Below are positions 11,278 to 20,182 of a stretch of DNA of 64,000 nt, piece by piece. The position numbers and the translations under genes are program-made. This DNA is from Secundilactobacillus similis DSM 23365 = JCM 2765 (lineage in GTDB: Bacteria; Bacillota; Bacilli; Lactobacillales; Lactobacillaceae). The notes beneath the pieces were generated by a model, which worked only from the letters and a program-made list of their open reading frames with translations, had not been told where the DNA came from and did no database searches. Positions within the stretch are counted from its first letter, which is position 1. Each line of letters starts with the position of its first letter. The stretch lies in the NCBI RefSeq assembly GCF_001311075.1, contig NZ_BBAD01000003.1, positions 34,381 to 98,380 of the forward strand, written 5' to 3'.

Positions 11278-11522
11278 ATGGCTATTACCCAATAGTTAAC
11301 GTCAAAGTAGGGTGGCTTGTCAATCATTTTTTTAAATGGGTTTAATTCAAATCAGGATAATAGTTGGTGGCTAGTCAGCTTACGTGAGTTACCCCAATCA
11401 CATCGGTTTTAATCTAAAACAGCCTTAACTGACAATTAAAACAGCATCTTATCTCTCAATTACTCGCAACTATGTTACACTATTTAATTGGAATCAACTG
11501 AACAAGAAAGGCGGTGGCCCCT

Positions 11523-11767
11523 ATGCCACAAAAACCATTATCCGAGTATGAAGTCGACATCCCAGCCGTTGCAGAACTTCTCGCCAACGACTCAACCATG
11601 GCCGACTTTTTTAACGCATTGACCCCCGGTTATCAACGTGAGTGGCGCGCTTTATCTTCGGCGCCAAAGCGGAAGCAACCAAGCAACGCCACATCGAACA
11701 AATGAAAACGGTCTTCCAAGCCGGCTACAAATCTAAGCGAGCTTACGATTCACGACCAAAGGATTAA
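11523..11767 (+). CDS. YdeI/OmpD-associated-like small protein (frame broken once)
   Basis: A short protein of about 81 residues matching the C-terminal domain of the YdeI/OmdA family: LTPGYQREW then, in the next frame, FGAKAEATKQRHIEQM and a basic tail. The family has been linked to antimicrobial-peptide tolerance, but the function here is unknown. The frame breaks at 11644-11645, where TGGCGCG should be TGGGCGCG; reading on in the shifted frame gives a normal family ending at the stop at 11765. ATG at 11523 is preferred; a GTG at 11514 sits too close to the GAAAGG site. It is a single-gene unit closed by its own terminator. Confidence 0.7.
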
Positions 11768-11782
11768 TTAATGTGCCCTGAC

Positions 11783-11832
11783 AAAAACCTCGGCTAACTT
11801 GAACCCTAAGTTGTCGAGGTTTTGCTTTTTTG
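11783..11832 (+). terminator. Intrinsic terminator after YdeI-like gene
   Basis: AAAACCTCG pairs with CGAGGTTTT, with an inner AACTT/AAGTT stem, followed by GCTTTTTTG. Confidence 0.9.
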
Positions 11833-11952
11833 AGCTACTAAATATTCGTTTTTAACGTTAAAACCTAGTAAAAGACGCACATTAATATCATTTGTACTAT
11901 TTATTAAAGGATTTTTCAGTAAACATTTAGCCACATATCATGTAAAATCGGT

Positions 11953-11998
11953 TATAATACGAATATTAATCAGAATCGTTCTGAAAAACGTTCCGATT
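11953..11998 (+). promoter_or_regulatory. folD promoter with adjacent inverted repeat
   Basis: A consensus TATAAT at 11953-11958 precedes an inverted repeat AATCAGAATCG...CGTTCCGATT (11968-11998), about 55 bases before folD. The repeat overlaps where transcription would start, so it may be an operator or a 5' hairpin. No clear -35 was found. Confidence 0.45.
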
Positions 11999-12055
11999 TA
12001 GAGAGAAAGCACCGGCACCAGCATGATGAGCGCGCACCAAAAACGAAAGGGTGGT

Positions 12056-12931
12056 ATGGAGATTGATTATTGACGGTAAAGCCTTATCCAATCAGTTAGA
12101 CGTAAACATGAAGCAGGAGGTGGCTGATTTAAACGCCACTGGCCTGTACCCGACTTTAGTTGTGATCATTGTCGGCAACGATCCCGCCAGCCAGATCTAC
12201 GTACGTAACAAGCACCGTAAGGCCGTGAAGCTCGGCATCCGTTCCATCATTGAACGCAAGCCAGCCGACATGACACAGGCTGATTTATTGGCGTTGATTG
12301 CCAAATACAACGCGGATGACCAAGTTCACGGCATCCTTGTTCAACTGCCATTACCAAAACAAATCGACGAAACCGCCGTGATTCGCGCCATTGACGTGAA
12401 AAAAGACGTTGACGGGTTCAGTCCCGAAAACGTCGGTAAGCTATTTGCTAACAGTCACGAGCACTATCCCGTTTCCTGCACGCCAAAGGGCATTATGACG
12501 ATGCTTGACCACTACAACGTTAATCCAGAGGCAAGCACGCCGTCATCGTTGGTGACTCCAACATCGTTGGCCGGCCAATGGGGGCCTTGTTACTGAACGC
12601 GGGCGCTACGGTGACGTACACCCATATTTTGACGCAGGACCTATCATCATTTACCCGTACCGCTGACATTTTGGTCGTAGCTACCGGTGTTGCGCACCTC
12701 ATTAAAGCAGGGGATATCAAACCCGGCGCGACCGTTATCGACGTTGGCATGGATCGCGATGAAAATGGCAAGCTGGTCGGTGACGTGGATTATGATAACG
12801 CCGTAAGAGTTGCCGGTAATATCACCCCAGTTCCCGGCGGCGTTGGCCCCATGACCATCACCACTCTGATGCAGCAAACCATCGAACTCGCCAAGGTCGC
12901 TAATCGCCGAGTCCTTACTTCCGTTCATTAA
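12056..12931 (+). CDS. folD: Bifunctional methylenetetrahydrofolate dehydrogenase/cyclohydrolase FolD (frame broken)
   Basis: Makes 10-formyl-THF from 5,10-methylene-THF in the cytoplasm, supplying purine and formyl-Met synthesis. Both family signatures are seen: [18 protein letters not shown] with the catalytic Lys/Tyr region early, [14 protein letters not shown] in the middle, and [15 protein letters not shown] near the end, plus the GR.MG NADP-binding stretch just after the break. The frame breaks at 12530, where CCAGAGGCAAG should be CCAGAGGGCAAG (Glu-Gly-Lys). The start is also odd: ATG at 12056 is well placed after GAAAGGGTGGT but is out of frame unless two more G are missing at 12058, giving Met-Gly-Arg-Leu. 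A GTG at 12051 is in frame without correction but sits on the ribosome site. About 292 residues when repaired, normal for FolD (about 285). FolD is normally needed for growth, which argues for sequence error. Confidence 0.9.
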
Positions 12932-13026
12932 TTTTAGTTAAGTTTTGAACATCGCTATTCTCATTTAAGTATAGTAAAATGTTTATTGTAGCTTAATTTT
13001 AAGTTAATTAACGGAAGGATGACGAC

Positions 13027-14388
13027 ATGAAACGACAACTTAACGCCGGGCAGATCCAAATGATTGCCATCGGCGGGACCATTGGGGTGGGACTCTTCAT
13101 GGGTTCCGCGTCAACGATCAAGTGGACCGGTCCCTCAGTCCTATTGGCGTACGCCGTCTCCGGATTGGCCCTGTACTTTATTATGCGGGCCTTCGGTGAA
13201 ATGCTGTACGTTGATCCTGACACCGGTTCGTTTGCGAAATTTGCGTCCGAATATATGCATCCGTTCTTTGGCTACCTTACTGCTTGGAGTAACATCTTCC
13301 AGTGGGTTGCCATTGGGATGAGCGAAATGATTGCGATTGGGAACTACGTCAAATTCTGGTGGCCGGATCTACCGGGCTGGATTCCGGGGTTGATTGCCAT
13401 CGTCACGCTGTGTTTGGCTAACCTCGTTTCTGTGAAGACCTTTGGGAATCTAGAATTTTGGTTCTCACTGATCAAAGTGGTAACCATCGTCTTGATGATC
13501 ATCGTTGGTCTTGGCTTGATCCTGTTTGGCTTTGGGAATGGCGGTCACGCGATTGGATTTAGTAACCTCTGGCGTCATGGGGTATTTACCGGTGGCGTGA
13601 AAGGCTTTGTGTTTGCATTATCCATCGTGCTGGCATCCTATCAAGGGATTGAGTTTATCGGTATCGCGGTAGGGGAAGCGCATAATCCACAAACTGCACT
13701 GGTTCGAGCGATTCGCTCAACGGTCTCTCGAATCCTGATTTTCTACATCGGGGCAATCTTTGTGATTTTGTGTATCTACCCATGGGACAAATTAGGTCAA
13801 ATTGGTTCACCGTTCGTTGAAACCTTTGCGAAGGTCGGCATCACTGCCGCAGCTACGATCATCAACTTCGTGGTTATCACGGCGGCCTTATCTGGCGCCA
13901 ACTCCGGCATTTACAGTACTAGCCGAATGATGTACACGTTGGCGAATAATCACCAACTGCCGCGTAAGTTTGCGTTGTTGAACCGTCACGGGGTGCCACT
14001 GTACGCCATCATGACGATTGCGTTTGGCATCTTTCTCGGGGTCATTTTAAACATGACGCTGCCACACTTCATTAAGGACGCCAGTGACATCTTCGTTCTA
14101 GTTTACAGTTCGAGTGTGCTACCCGGAATGGTACCGTGGTTCGTGATTTTGATCAGTCAACTCAAGTTCCGCAAGCAACATCCCGACATCATCGCTAACC
14201 ATCCATTCAAGATGCCGTTAGCCCCATTTTCAAACTACATCACCATTGCGTTTCTCTGTGTCACCTTAGTGTTCATGGTTTTAAATCCCGAAACGCGAAT
14301 TCCAGTCTTCATCGGAATCGCCTTTCTGGCCTTCATTTCCTTGACCTACTGGTTGAACCGGAAACGTTGGGCTGCTGAAAATGATTAA
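13027..14388 (+). CDS. Amino acid permease, APC superfamily (AAT family)
   Basis: A 453-residue inner-membrane transporter with about 12 helices. The N-terminal IAIGGTIGVGLFMGSA motif and the later ALSGANSGIYSTSRMMY motif are hallmark helices of the AAT group, which symports amino acids with protons. Related proteins carry proline, GABA, aromatic or D-serine/alanine substrates; the specificity cannot be assigned. RBS GGAAGGATGACGAC precedes the ATG. It stands alone between folD and a strong terminator; the 95-base gap from folD has its own AT-rich promoter-like sequence. Confidence 0.88.
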   Translation: MKRQLNAGQIQMIAIGGTIGVGLFMGSASTIKWTGPSVLLAYAVSGLALYFIMRAFGEMLYVDPDTGSFAKFASEYMHPFFGYLTAWSNIFQWVAIGMSEMIAIGNYVKFWWPDLPGWIPGLIAIVTLCLANLVSVKTFGNLEFWFSLIKVVTIVLMIIVGLGLILFGFGNGGHAIGFSNLWRHGVFTGGVKGFVFALSIVLASYQGIEFIGIAVGEAHNPQTALVRAIRSTVSRILIFYIGAIFVILCIYPWDKLGQIGSPFVETFAKVGITAAATIINFVVITAALSGANSGIYSTSRMMYTLANNHQLPRKFALLNRHGVPLYAIMTIAFGIFLGVILNMTLPHFIKDASDIFVLVYSSSVLPGMVPWFVILISQLKFRKQHPDIIANHPFKMPLAPFSNYITIAFLCVTLVFMVLNPETRIPVFIGIAFLAFISLTYWLNRKRWAAEND

Positions 14389-14401
14389 TTAAATTAAATT
14401 C

Positions 14402-14457
14402 AAATAGCGCTCAAGCAGCTACCGTCAGTTGACGGGGAGGTGCTTGAGCGCTATTTT
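14402..14457 (+). terminator. Strong intrinsic terminator after permease
   Basis: AAATAGCGCTCAAGCA pairs with TGCTTGAGCGCTATTT and is followed by a T-tract. Confidence 0.93.
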
Positions 14458-14515
14458 TGTGTGCTTCAGAAAAAATGGTCGTTGAATAAAGCAAATGGTC
14501 ATGATGCCACGTAAT

Positions 14516-14585
14516 TAAAAAACAGCTGACCCCGTTGGAAGGTCAGCTGTTAGTCATCCGTCGAAGGACTCGTAATGATCATTAC
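14516..14585 (-). ncRNA. Candidate small RNA element A, minus strand
   Basis: Read on the minus strand there is a perfect palindrome CGTAATGATCATTACG (14571-14586). About 20 bases further on comes an intrinsic terminator, AACAGCTGACC-loop-GGTCAGCTGTT followed by TTTTTAATT, with loop TTCCAACG. The same palindrome and loop recur at 31.75-31.82 kb with otherwise different sequence. No gene lies upstream on this strand, so the terminator has no obvious protein-coding client. The rest of the gap to 14842 is AT-rich and shows no gene. Confidence 0.4.
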
Positions 14586-14842
14586 GCCTTAAGTTTATCA
14601 TCTAAAAAGTTAGTTGTGCTAAAAAACTATTGTTCACAACGGAAGTTCAATGGTTCAACTAATGACAATTGGAGGGATGATGGTATTTCCATAATTTTTA
14701 TAATTTTACTTTAATTCATTGCCATGGTTTTCACGGCATTATGCCGGTAAATCAATAGTTTACGCCCTTGATGACTCAAGTTTTTATATATTCTATTTTA
14801 TTAATCTGTTAGAGTTAATTTATCAATGAAAGGGGTATCATC

Positions 14843-16444
14843 ATGAAAAGTAGATATTTAGTATTAACTGCCGCCACCGCATTAACAATTTGCGGCGCTC
14901 CAACGGTCAATGCCAAGACCAAGACCGTCAACTTGAAGGTCACTACGTTAAAATTCGGGGCGAAGACGATTTCTGGAAAGGCCACACCCGGCGCGAAAAT
15001 TCGAGTGACGCGGTATGCTAAGACGTATGCGACGGGGAAGGCAACCAAGCAGGGGACGTTTAAGTTTAAAGCCAAGGTTAAGCTCAAAGGTGGCTGGCAT
15101 TATAAGGTGGTGGCTACTAAGAAGGGGTATCAGAGTAAGGTGTTGAAGCGTTATGTTGTTAAGCCTAAGACGACCGCTAAAACTAACCAGCAAATTACGG
15201 CACTACAAAGTCAGATCAATGCATTGCAGCAACAATTGGCTCAATTGGGTAACACAAACAATACGGATGTATCGGTACAATCGAGTGATTTAAAGAATCA
15301 GATTGCTAGTTTGAAAAATGAATTGGCTGCTGTTCAGGCGAAAGTGGCGCAGAGCAAGGCTGGTAACAAATCAAATAATTTTTCAAAAGATACAACTGAA
15401 CTAGATAACGAAAGGCCAACAGTTCCATTCGATGAAAAAACAACAGAATATTATATCTATCCATACGGAAAAATCTATATGTATCCAGATATGGAGCGAA
15501 AAGGGCAGGCTGAGATTCTTACACAGGGAACTGATTCGGAATCAAAAATGATAACTGTTCAGATATATGGCCATTTACCAAAACCTGAAAACAATAAAGA
15601 ACTCCCCTCATGGTATAACACTAATTACCCGTCATCAAAATTTGGCACAATGTTGATTGAAGTTAACGGTAAAAAGCGCTATGTGCAAATGGATTCGTTA
15701 AAAGGTCTTGCAGTTGGAGATTCCTATTACCGCTTGACTAATTTACCTGATGATCTAGGCACTGGAACGATGAAACCTGATGAGGTTAAATTTACGCATT
15801 CACCTATGGACGGTGCTCGTTGGACACAAATTACCATGAACGGTACAAACGGTAACGAGAAGTATTGGTATTACCATGCTGATACTAAGAGTTGGGATAA
15901 CGAATGGCATTCTACAAGTTCTAACATCGATAAAGATAATGAAACTGATACTACTGACCCATTCTCAGGTACACCAACCGAATACTATATTGAAGGATAC
16001 GGTGATTTTTATTTATTTCCCGATAGACAAGCCCAGGGATACGCTACAAAAATTATGAATTCACCTCGTAATGATGCAGACAGAATTAAGAGTATTAAGG
16101 TATTCGGACAGTTACCACCTGTAAAAAATAACGAAACCTTGCCGTACTGGAACGCAGATAATCATGTTCATACACTCCCAGTAGAAATTAACGGCCAACA
16201 AGGGTACGTTCCAGATTATGTTGTAAGTCAAATTGCTGTAAATACCAGTTATTATTGCCTTTCAAATCTACCTGATGATGTTGGTTGGGGAACCATCGAA
16301 CCAAAAGATGTAAGTTTTAAATTTCCACTGGCAAATGATGCTCATTATAAACAATACAGTTTGAACGCTAAGTATGGTGTTACAATTCAATGGCGCTATA
16401 ATGCCACAACCAAAACTTGGCAAAACATGGATCTTAGCAAATAA
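14843..16444 (+). CDS. Secreted repeat protein with Ig-like and coiled-coil parts
   Basis: A 533-residue exported protein. Residues 1-24 are a signal peptide ending VNA. Residues about 25-110 form a basic bacterial Ig-like fold (GKATPGAKIRVTRYAKTYATG). Residues about 115-175 are a Gln/Leu heptad coiled coil. Then two copies of a roughly 165-residue unit follow, each opening TEYYI.(P/G)YG, continuing ITVQIYGHLP / IKSIKVFGQLP, and ending YY(R/C)L(T/S)NLPDD with W..Y.A.TK(S/T)W. No LPxTG or membrane anchor is seen, so attachment would be non-covalent. RBS GAAAGGGG is 9 bases before the ATG. The 3' half is richer in A/T than its neighbours. I do not recognise the repeat family; adhesion or wall binding is a guess. 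Confidence 0.7.
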   Translation: MKSRYLVLTAATALTICGAPTVNAKTKTVNLKVTTLKFGAKTISGKATPGAKIRVTRYAKTYATGKATKQGTFKFKAKVKLKGGWHYKVVATKKGYQSKVLKRYVVKPKTTAKTNQQITALQSQINALQQQLAQLGNTNNTDVSVQSSDLKNQIASLKNELAAVQAKVAQSKAGNKSNNFSKDTTELDNERPTVPFDEKTTEYYIYPYGKIYMYPDMERKGQAEILTQGTDSESKMITVQIYGHLPKPENNKELPSWYNTNYPSSKFGTMLIEVNGKKRYVQMDSLKGLAVGDSYYRLTNLPDDLGTGTMKPDEVKFTHSPMDGARWTQITMNGTNGNEKYWYYHADTKSWDNEWHSTSSNIDKDNETDTTDPFSGTPTEYYIEGYGDFYLFPDRQAQGYATKIMNSPRNDADRIKSIKVFGQLPPVKNNETLPYWNADNHVHTLPVEINGQQGYVPDYVVSQIAVNTSYYCLSNLPDDVGWGTIEPKDVSFKFPLANDAHYKQYSLNAKYGVTIQWRYNATTKTWQNMDLSK

Positions 16445-16497
16445 CGCTTTAAGCAACGCATCAAACAATCAACTACCTAAAATTTATAGATAGATAA

Positions 16498-16506
16498 TGC
16501 TATAAT
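16498..16506 (+). promoter_or_regulatory. Extended -10 promoter
   Basis: TGCTATAAT is an ideal extended -10, 36 bases before the next start codon. A -35 is not evident, as is common with extended -10 elements. Confidence 0.6.
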
Positions 16507-16541
16507 AAGATATCTTGATAAGATTAGGGGATGAATCAAAG

Positions 16542-16994
16542 ATGGGATTGAATAAGCACGTTAAAGCCTTGTTCTTGGGAGTAGTTGCTTCAACTGGCCT
16601 ATTGATTGGCGTTAGCACTGCCGGAACTACAACTGCCCATGCGACAACTTGGCACAAGGGTACGCCAGTTGCGTTACGAGGAACTTGGGAAACTAAACCG
16701 GTTTCTCAATATAAGTTCCGTTATAACTTTATCTTAGGTAAATCAACGCTATCAAGTGGCGGTGGCCCTGGTGATGGGACGCATCTAAAGCAGACTGCTT
16801 ATCACCACAAGGCCGGTAGTCGTTATTACTACGTTCGCGGACATGAATGGTTGTATACTGCTGGTCATGACATATACTATTATCGCTTCTACAAAGTTGG
16901 TAATAAGTTCAAAGCCACCAACTATCTCATTTATCACAATAGCAAGTTTACCAAGGGTTATGGTCCCGAAGGCCATCTATACTACAAACAATAA
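16542..16994 (+). CDS. Small secreted hypothetical protein
   Basis: About 150 residues with a clear signal peptide (basic MGLNKHVK, hydrophobic LFLGVVASTGLLIGV, cleavage after AHA). The mature part is rich in Tyr, His, Lys and Gly (HKAGSRYYYVRGHEW) and has no cysteine or anchor. Such Tyr-rich secreted proteins are common and uncharacterised in lactobacilli. ATG at 16542 is chosen because the signal peptide begins there and AGGGGATG lies upstream; an in-frame start at 16515 would add an atypical acidic leader. It has its own promoter and terminator. Confidence 0.65.
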   Translation: MGLNKHVKALFLGVVASTGLLIGVSTAGTTTAHATTWHKGTPVALRGTWETKPVSQYKFRYNFILGKSTLSSGGGPGDGTHLKQTAYHHKAGSRYYYVRGHEWLYTAGHDIYYYRFYKVGNKFKATNYLIYHNSKFTKGYGPEGHLYYKQ

Positions 16995-17004
16995 CTTGAA
17001 CAAC

Positions 17005-17046
17005 AAATGACTCAGCTCTCACCCTCGAGACTGGGTCGTTTTTGCG
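17005..17046 (+). terminator. Intrinsic terminator
   Basis: GACTCAG pairs with CTGGGTC across a short loop and is followed by GTTTTTGCG. Confidence 0.7.
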
Positions 17047-17072
17047 TGTTCGTACCCACTTTTCAAGAATAG

Positions 17073-17101
17073 TTGACTATCAGAACATACGTTCGTATAA
17101 T
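17073..17101 (+). promoter_or_regulatory. LexA-controlled promoter of umuC operon
   Basis: TTGACT (17073-17078) and TATAAT (17096-17101) are spaced 17 bases. AGAACATACGTTCG (17082-17095) fills the spacer and matches the Gram-positive SOS box CGAACNNNNGTTCG at all but one position. LexA bound there would block RNA polymerase. This explains damage induction of the three genes that follow. Confidence 0.88.
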
Positions 17102-17121
17102 ATATTCAAGAGGTGGTTGGG

Positions 17122-17331
17122 ATGATAAAGGAATCTAGGCAACTGAAGGCCCAATATGATTACTACTTTCTACGTGAGTATCGTTTCCGCTATTGGTTAC
17201 TAGTAGTTGATAATCATTTCTTCGACCAGTACTACTTCTTTCTCGAAAAGCAGAAACTGGGAACGGCGCTCTTACATTCGCACGAGTTGCTAGCAATTCC
17301 CAGAGATAAGCCTTATACGAACACGTACTAG
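17122..17331 (+). CDS. Small hypothetical protein, first gene of SOS operon
   Basis: About 69 residues, rich in Tyr, Phe and Arg (YDYYFLREYRFRYW). ATG at 17122 follows AGAGGTGG. It is the first gene behind the LexA box and is separated by 140 bases from the YolD-like gene. No family is recognised and no catalytic motif is seen. Its position suggests a damage-induced role, but the link rests only on co-location. Confidence 0.55.
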   Translation: MIKESRQLKAQYDYYFLREYRFRYWLLVVDNHFFDQYYFFLEKQKLGTALLHSHELLAIPRDKPYTNTY

Positions 17332-17471
17332 CCGACTTGCACTCATTTTCAGCGTTAACGATCTATTACCGCAACACGCATCAGCTTATCCATCCGACCA
17401 GAGACATCACTAACGATCCCATTCACGGCCATGGATAAGATTGACAGATTAAGTTTAAAGGGGTGATCAGC

Positions 17472-17846
17472 ATGATTCACGAAGTACCTAAAGAAAAATG
17501 GCTATACCGCGACCGCGGAATGGTGAAATGGCTGGGCTTTTTCATGTCTGATCACACCAACTTTATGGATCAGGAGCGCGCCAATGAACAAGCGTTAACG
17601 CGGTTACCTCAACAACCAGCCGAAACAATTGATTCACTGCTACAGCAAAGCTGGGAACACACTAAGACCGTTAATTTACAAATTGAGGTCAGTAATCATC
17701 TAGCCAACCATCAGGGAATCATCATCGGGTTTGAACGGCCCTTTGTTTTTTTACAGACGGATACCGGCATGCTGACGATTTTATTTAACGCGATTCGCCA
17801 CGCGGAACTAATCAAACGGGAAAAGTGGTGGGTGCAAGATGTTTGA
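17472..17846 (+). CDS. YolD-like protein
   Basis: About 124 residues resembling the YolD family: RDRGMVKWLGFFMSDHTNFM at the start and a beta-rich second half with FERPFVFLQTD. YolD-like proteins sit upstream of UmuC-type polymerases in Firmicutes and are thought to play the UmuD-like accessory part. Its stop overlaps the umuC start by 8 bases. ATG at 17472 after AAAGGGGTGATCAGC is preferred to GTG at 17463. Confidence 0.8.
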   Translation: MIHEVPKEKWLYRDRGMVKWLGFFMSDHTNFMDQERANEQALTRLPQQPAETIDSLLQQSWEHTKTVNLQIEVSNHLANHQGIIIGFERPFVFLQTDTGMLTILFNAIRHAELIKREKWWVQDV

Positions 17847-19133
17847 GACGCCCTTATCAGATCCTGATTACCTACCCGTTCACGATGTCATGTGCATCGA
17901 CTGCAAATCGTTCTATGCGTCAACTGAAGCCATCAAACGCGGTGAATTTCCAACCTCCGCCAAGATTGCAGTCCTGTCACGTGAGGAGTCTAGTGGTGGT
18001 TTAATCCTAGCGGCGAGTCCCTACAGCAAACAGACCTATGGGGTCAAACTGGGAACGCGTCGCTTTGAACTCAACGACACCATGAACCTTGAACTGGTCG
18101 AGCCACATATGCAGGACTACATCAAACTCAACTACCGCATTAACACCATTTACCGCCAGTTCACTGATGACGCGCACTGGTTTCCGTATTCGATCGACGA
18201 ATCCTTTATCGACGTCAGTGCCAGCCACCGCCTGTTTGGTGATAATCGAGCGATTGCGCGTCAAATTCAGCAACGGGTCTTCAACCAGACAGGAATCATT
18301 ACCACGATTGGCATTGGCCCGAATCCATTGATGGCAAAGCTGGCATTAGATAACGATGCTAAGCGACAGGCGCCTTGGATTGCTGAATGGGGGTATGAGC
18401 GGGTACCAGAAACCATTTGGGCGATTCCGAAGCTTACTGATATGTGGGGGATTGGGGATAAAATTGCGAAGCGCCTGAACGCCATCGGTATTTTTAGCGT
18501 GAACGAATTGGCGCACGCCGATATCAAGCGCTTAAAGCGCCAATTCGGCGTTCTAGGTGAACAGCTTTACTACCAAGCATGGGGCATCGATTATTCGGAT
18601 CTCAGTAAAAAATACGTCCCCCGTAGCGATAACAAGGGCTACGGTAACTCCCAAATTCTGATGCGTGATTACACGAACCCACGCGAACTAGAAACGGTCC
18701 TCGCTGAAGTTGCGGATCAGGTCGCTACTCGGTTACGCGACCATCACGTCGTCAGTGAACTGGTCAGTTTATCGATTGGCTTTGCAGATACCGATAAAGC
18801 CGGTAAAACCCGATTCTCGGCTCAAATGCACGTGGAAGCAACCAATGATACCCGCCAGCTCACTGAAGCCATCTGGTACCTCCTATATGCTAAGTGGGAT
18901 GCAGTCCAGTGCGCTCGGTTGGGGTACGGTGCGCTAAGGTCTCTCAGCAACGACTGATTCAGTTTTCATTATTTGAGGACCCGGCATTAACGTTACATAA
19001 GCAGCAACTAGCGATTACGATTGACCGTATCCGGAAGAAATACGGGTATAAGGCGCTGGTTCGCGCGTCATCGTTGACTGCGGGTGGCACAGCAATTGAA
19101 CGGAGTGGGTTGGTTGGGGGACACCATGCATAA
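17839..19133 (+). CDS. umuC: Y-family DNA polymerase, UmuC-like (frame broken once)
   Basis: Error-prone lesion-bypass polymerase, about 431 residues when repaired. Motifs: CIDCKSFYASTEAI (first catalytic Asp and steric gate region), SIDESFIDVS (catalytic Asp-Glu), GIGPNPLMAKLALD, and the helix-hairpin-helix WGIGDKIAKRLNAIGI. The frame breaks in the G-run at 18921-18924; adding one G gives RLGVRCAKVSQQ and a C-terminus with an LIQFSLFEDP stretch, a plausible sliding-clamp binding segment (QFSLF). Without correction the protein would stop at 18957 and lose that segment. Third gene of the LexA-controlled operon. Confidence 0.9.
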
Positions 19134-19244
19134 TTGATGGTATTAGGTCTCGTTTCACATACGCTCACTGGAAATTTCACCCATTATGATAAACTGGATA
19201 GGTAAGGATTCCGTGAATATCCAAGAAGCTGGAGGCCAACCACC

Positions 19245-20159
19245 ATGAATTTTGAACAATTACTCTACACCGAAGTCCTGTCTCAGCATAACTCGATGCA
19301 AAAGGCTGCGGATGCCCTGCATATCAGCAAATCCGGTTTGAGTGGCGCCATCAGTCAGTTAGAAACTGAGCTGGGCGTACAACTCTTCGACAAATCGACC
19401 AGTGGAACCAAATTAACGCCTGAAGGCCGCCAATTACTATCATCGGTTTCCGATATTTTGCGCGATAAAAATCAACTCGAAAACATCGCTTCGGTGGTTG
19501 CTAGTCCCCAAGAGCATCAAAGCTTGTCCATTCAATACATGAACATTATGCTTAAGCCATTCATGACCACTTTTATTGATGGTTACTCGACCAAGTATCA
19601 CAATTTGCAGTTGAACATCAGCTGTCACGAATTCAGCTCGATTGTCCATCGTGTAGCGAATCAAGAGATTGATGCTGGGTTCGTCGCCATTAGCAGTGCT
19701 TTAGATGACTCAATTGCTGATTTAGAATTCACACCGGTCAGCACCAGCAAGTTAGTCCTGATGTGTGCGCCGGATAATGAGCTGACGCATTTAAATCGAC
19801 CAATTACAATGGCGGATCTAAAAACGCAGCGATTCAGCATGTTTAACGATGAGTTCCATGATAGATTGTTTGACCGCCTACAATTTCAATGTGGGCCACT
19901 GCCACTGATTGCTAGAATCGACGACTCTTGGGCAATGGAACAGGTCGTGACGAAATTAAATACGGTCTGCTTTGGCCGCGTCTTTCAAGGCAACCTTTCC
20001 AGCACCAACGAGCTTTCCAATTTAAGCTGGATCGACGTCAGCAACATTATCGATGACACCTTTGTGCTTGGCTGGTTGACCAATCCGAACCACAAATTAT
20101 CAGAACAGGCCCGCAGCTTGATCGATGAAATAAGTGCACAACTAAAAAAGAATGCCTGA
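19245..20159 (+). CDS. LysR-family transcriptional regulator
   Basis: 304 residues. The N-terminal winged helix (QKAADALHISKSGLSGAISQLETELGVQLF, about residues 18-47, given as two adjoining motifs: KAADALHISKSGLSG and ISQLETELGVQLF) binds DNA. The C-terminal half is a periplasmic-binding-like effector domain. RBS GGAGGCC precedes the ATG. It is convergent with the first Old Yellow Enzyme gene and shares its terminator; which promoter it controls is not clear from position. Confidence 0.85.
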   Translation: MNFEQLLYTEVLSQHNSMQKAADALHISKSGLSGAISQLETELGVQLFDKSTSGTKLTPEGRQLLSSVSDILRDKNQLENIASVVASPQEHQSLSIQYMNIMLKPFMTTFIDGYSTKYHNLQLNISCHEFSSIVHRVANQEIDAGFVAISSALDDSIADLEFTPVSTSKLVLMCAPDNELTHLNRPITMADLKTQRFSMFNDEFHDRLFDRLQFQCGPLPLIARIDDSWAMEQVVTKLNTVCFGRVFQGNLSSTNELSNLSWIDVSNIIDDTFVLGWLTNPNHKLSEQARSLIDEISAQLKKNA

Positions 20160-20177
20160 CTGGCATTCTTTTTTTGC
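20149..20177. terminator. Bidirectional terminator
   Basis: AAAAAGAATGCC-TGACT-GGCATTCTTTTTTT overlaps the LysR stop and ends the convergent flavin oxidoreductase gene. Confidence 0.9.
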
Positions 20178-20182
20178 GTAAC

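Noticed and set aside
11953..11998. PurBox pair controlling folD
   Set aside because: Only fragments such as ACGAATATT resemble the PurR box, and the paired spacing is not met. The inverted repeat is reported without assigning PurR.
18894..19133. Separate small gene after umuC
   Set aside because: It is the C-terminal continuation of UmuC in the shifted frame, with no ribosome site of its own.
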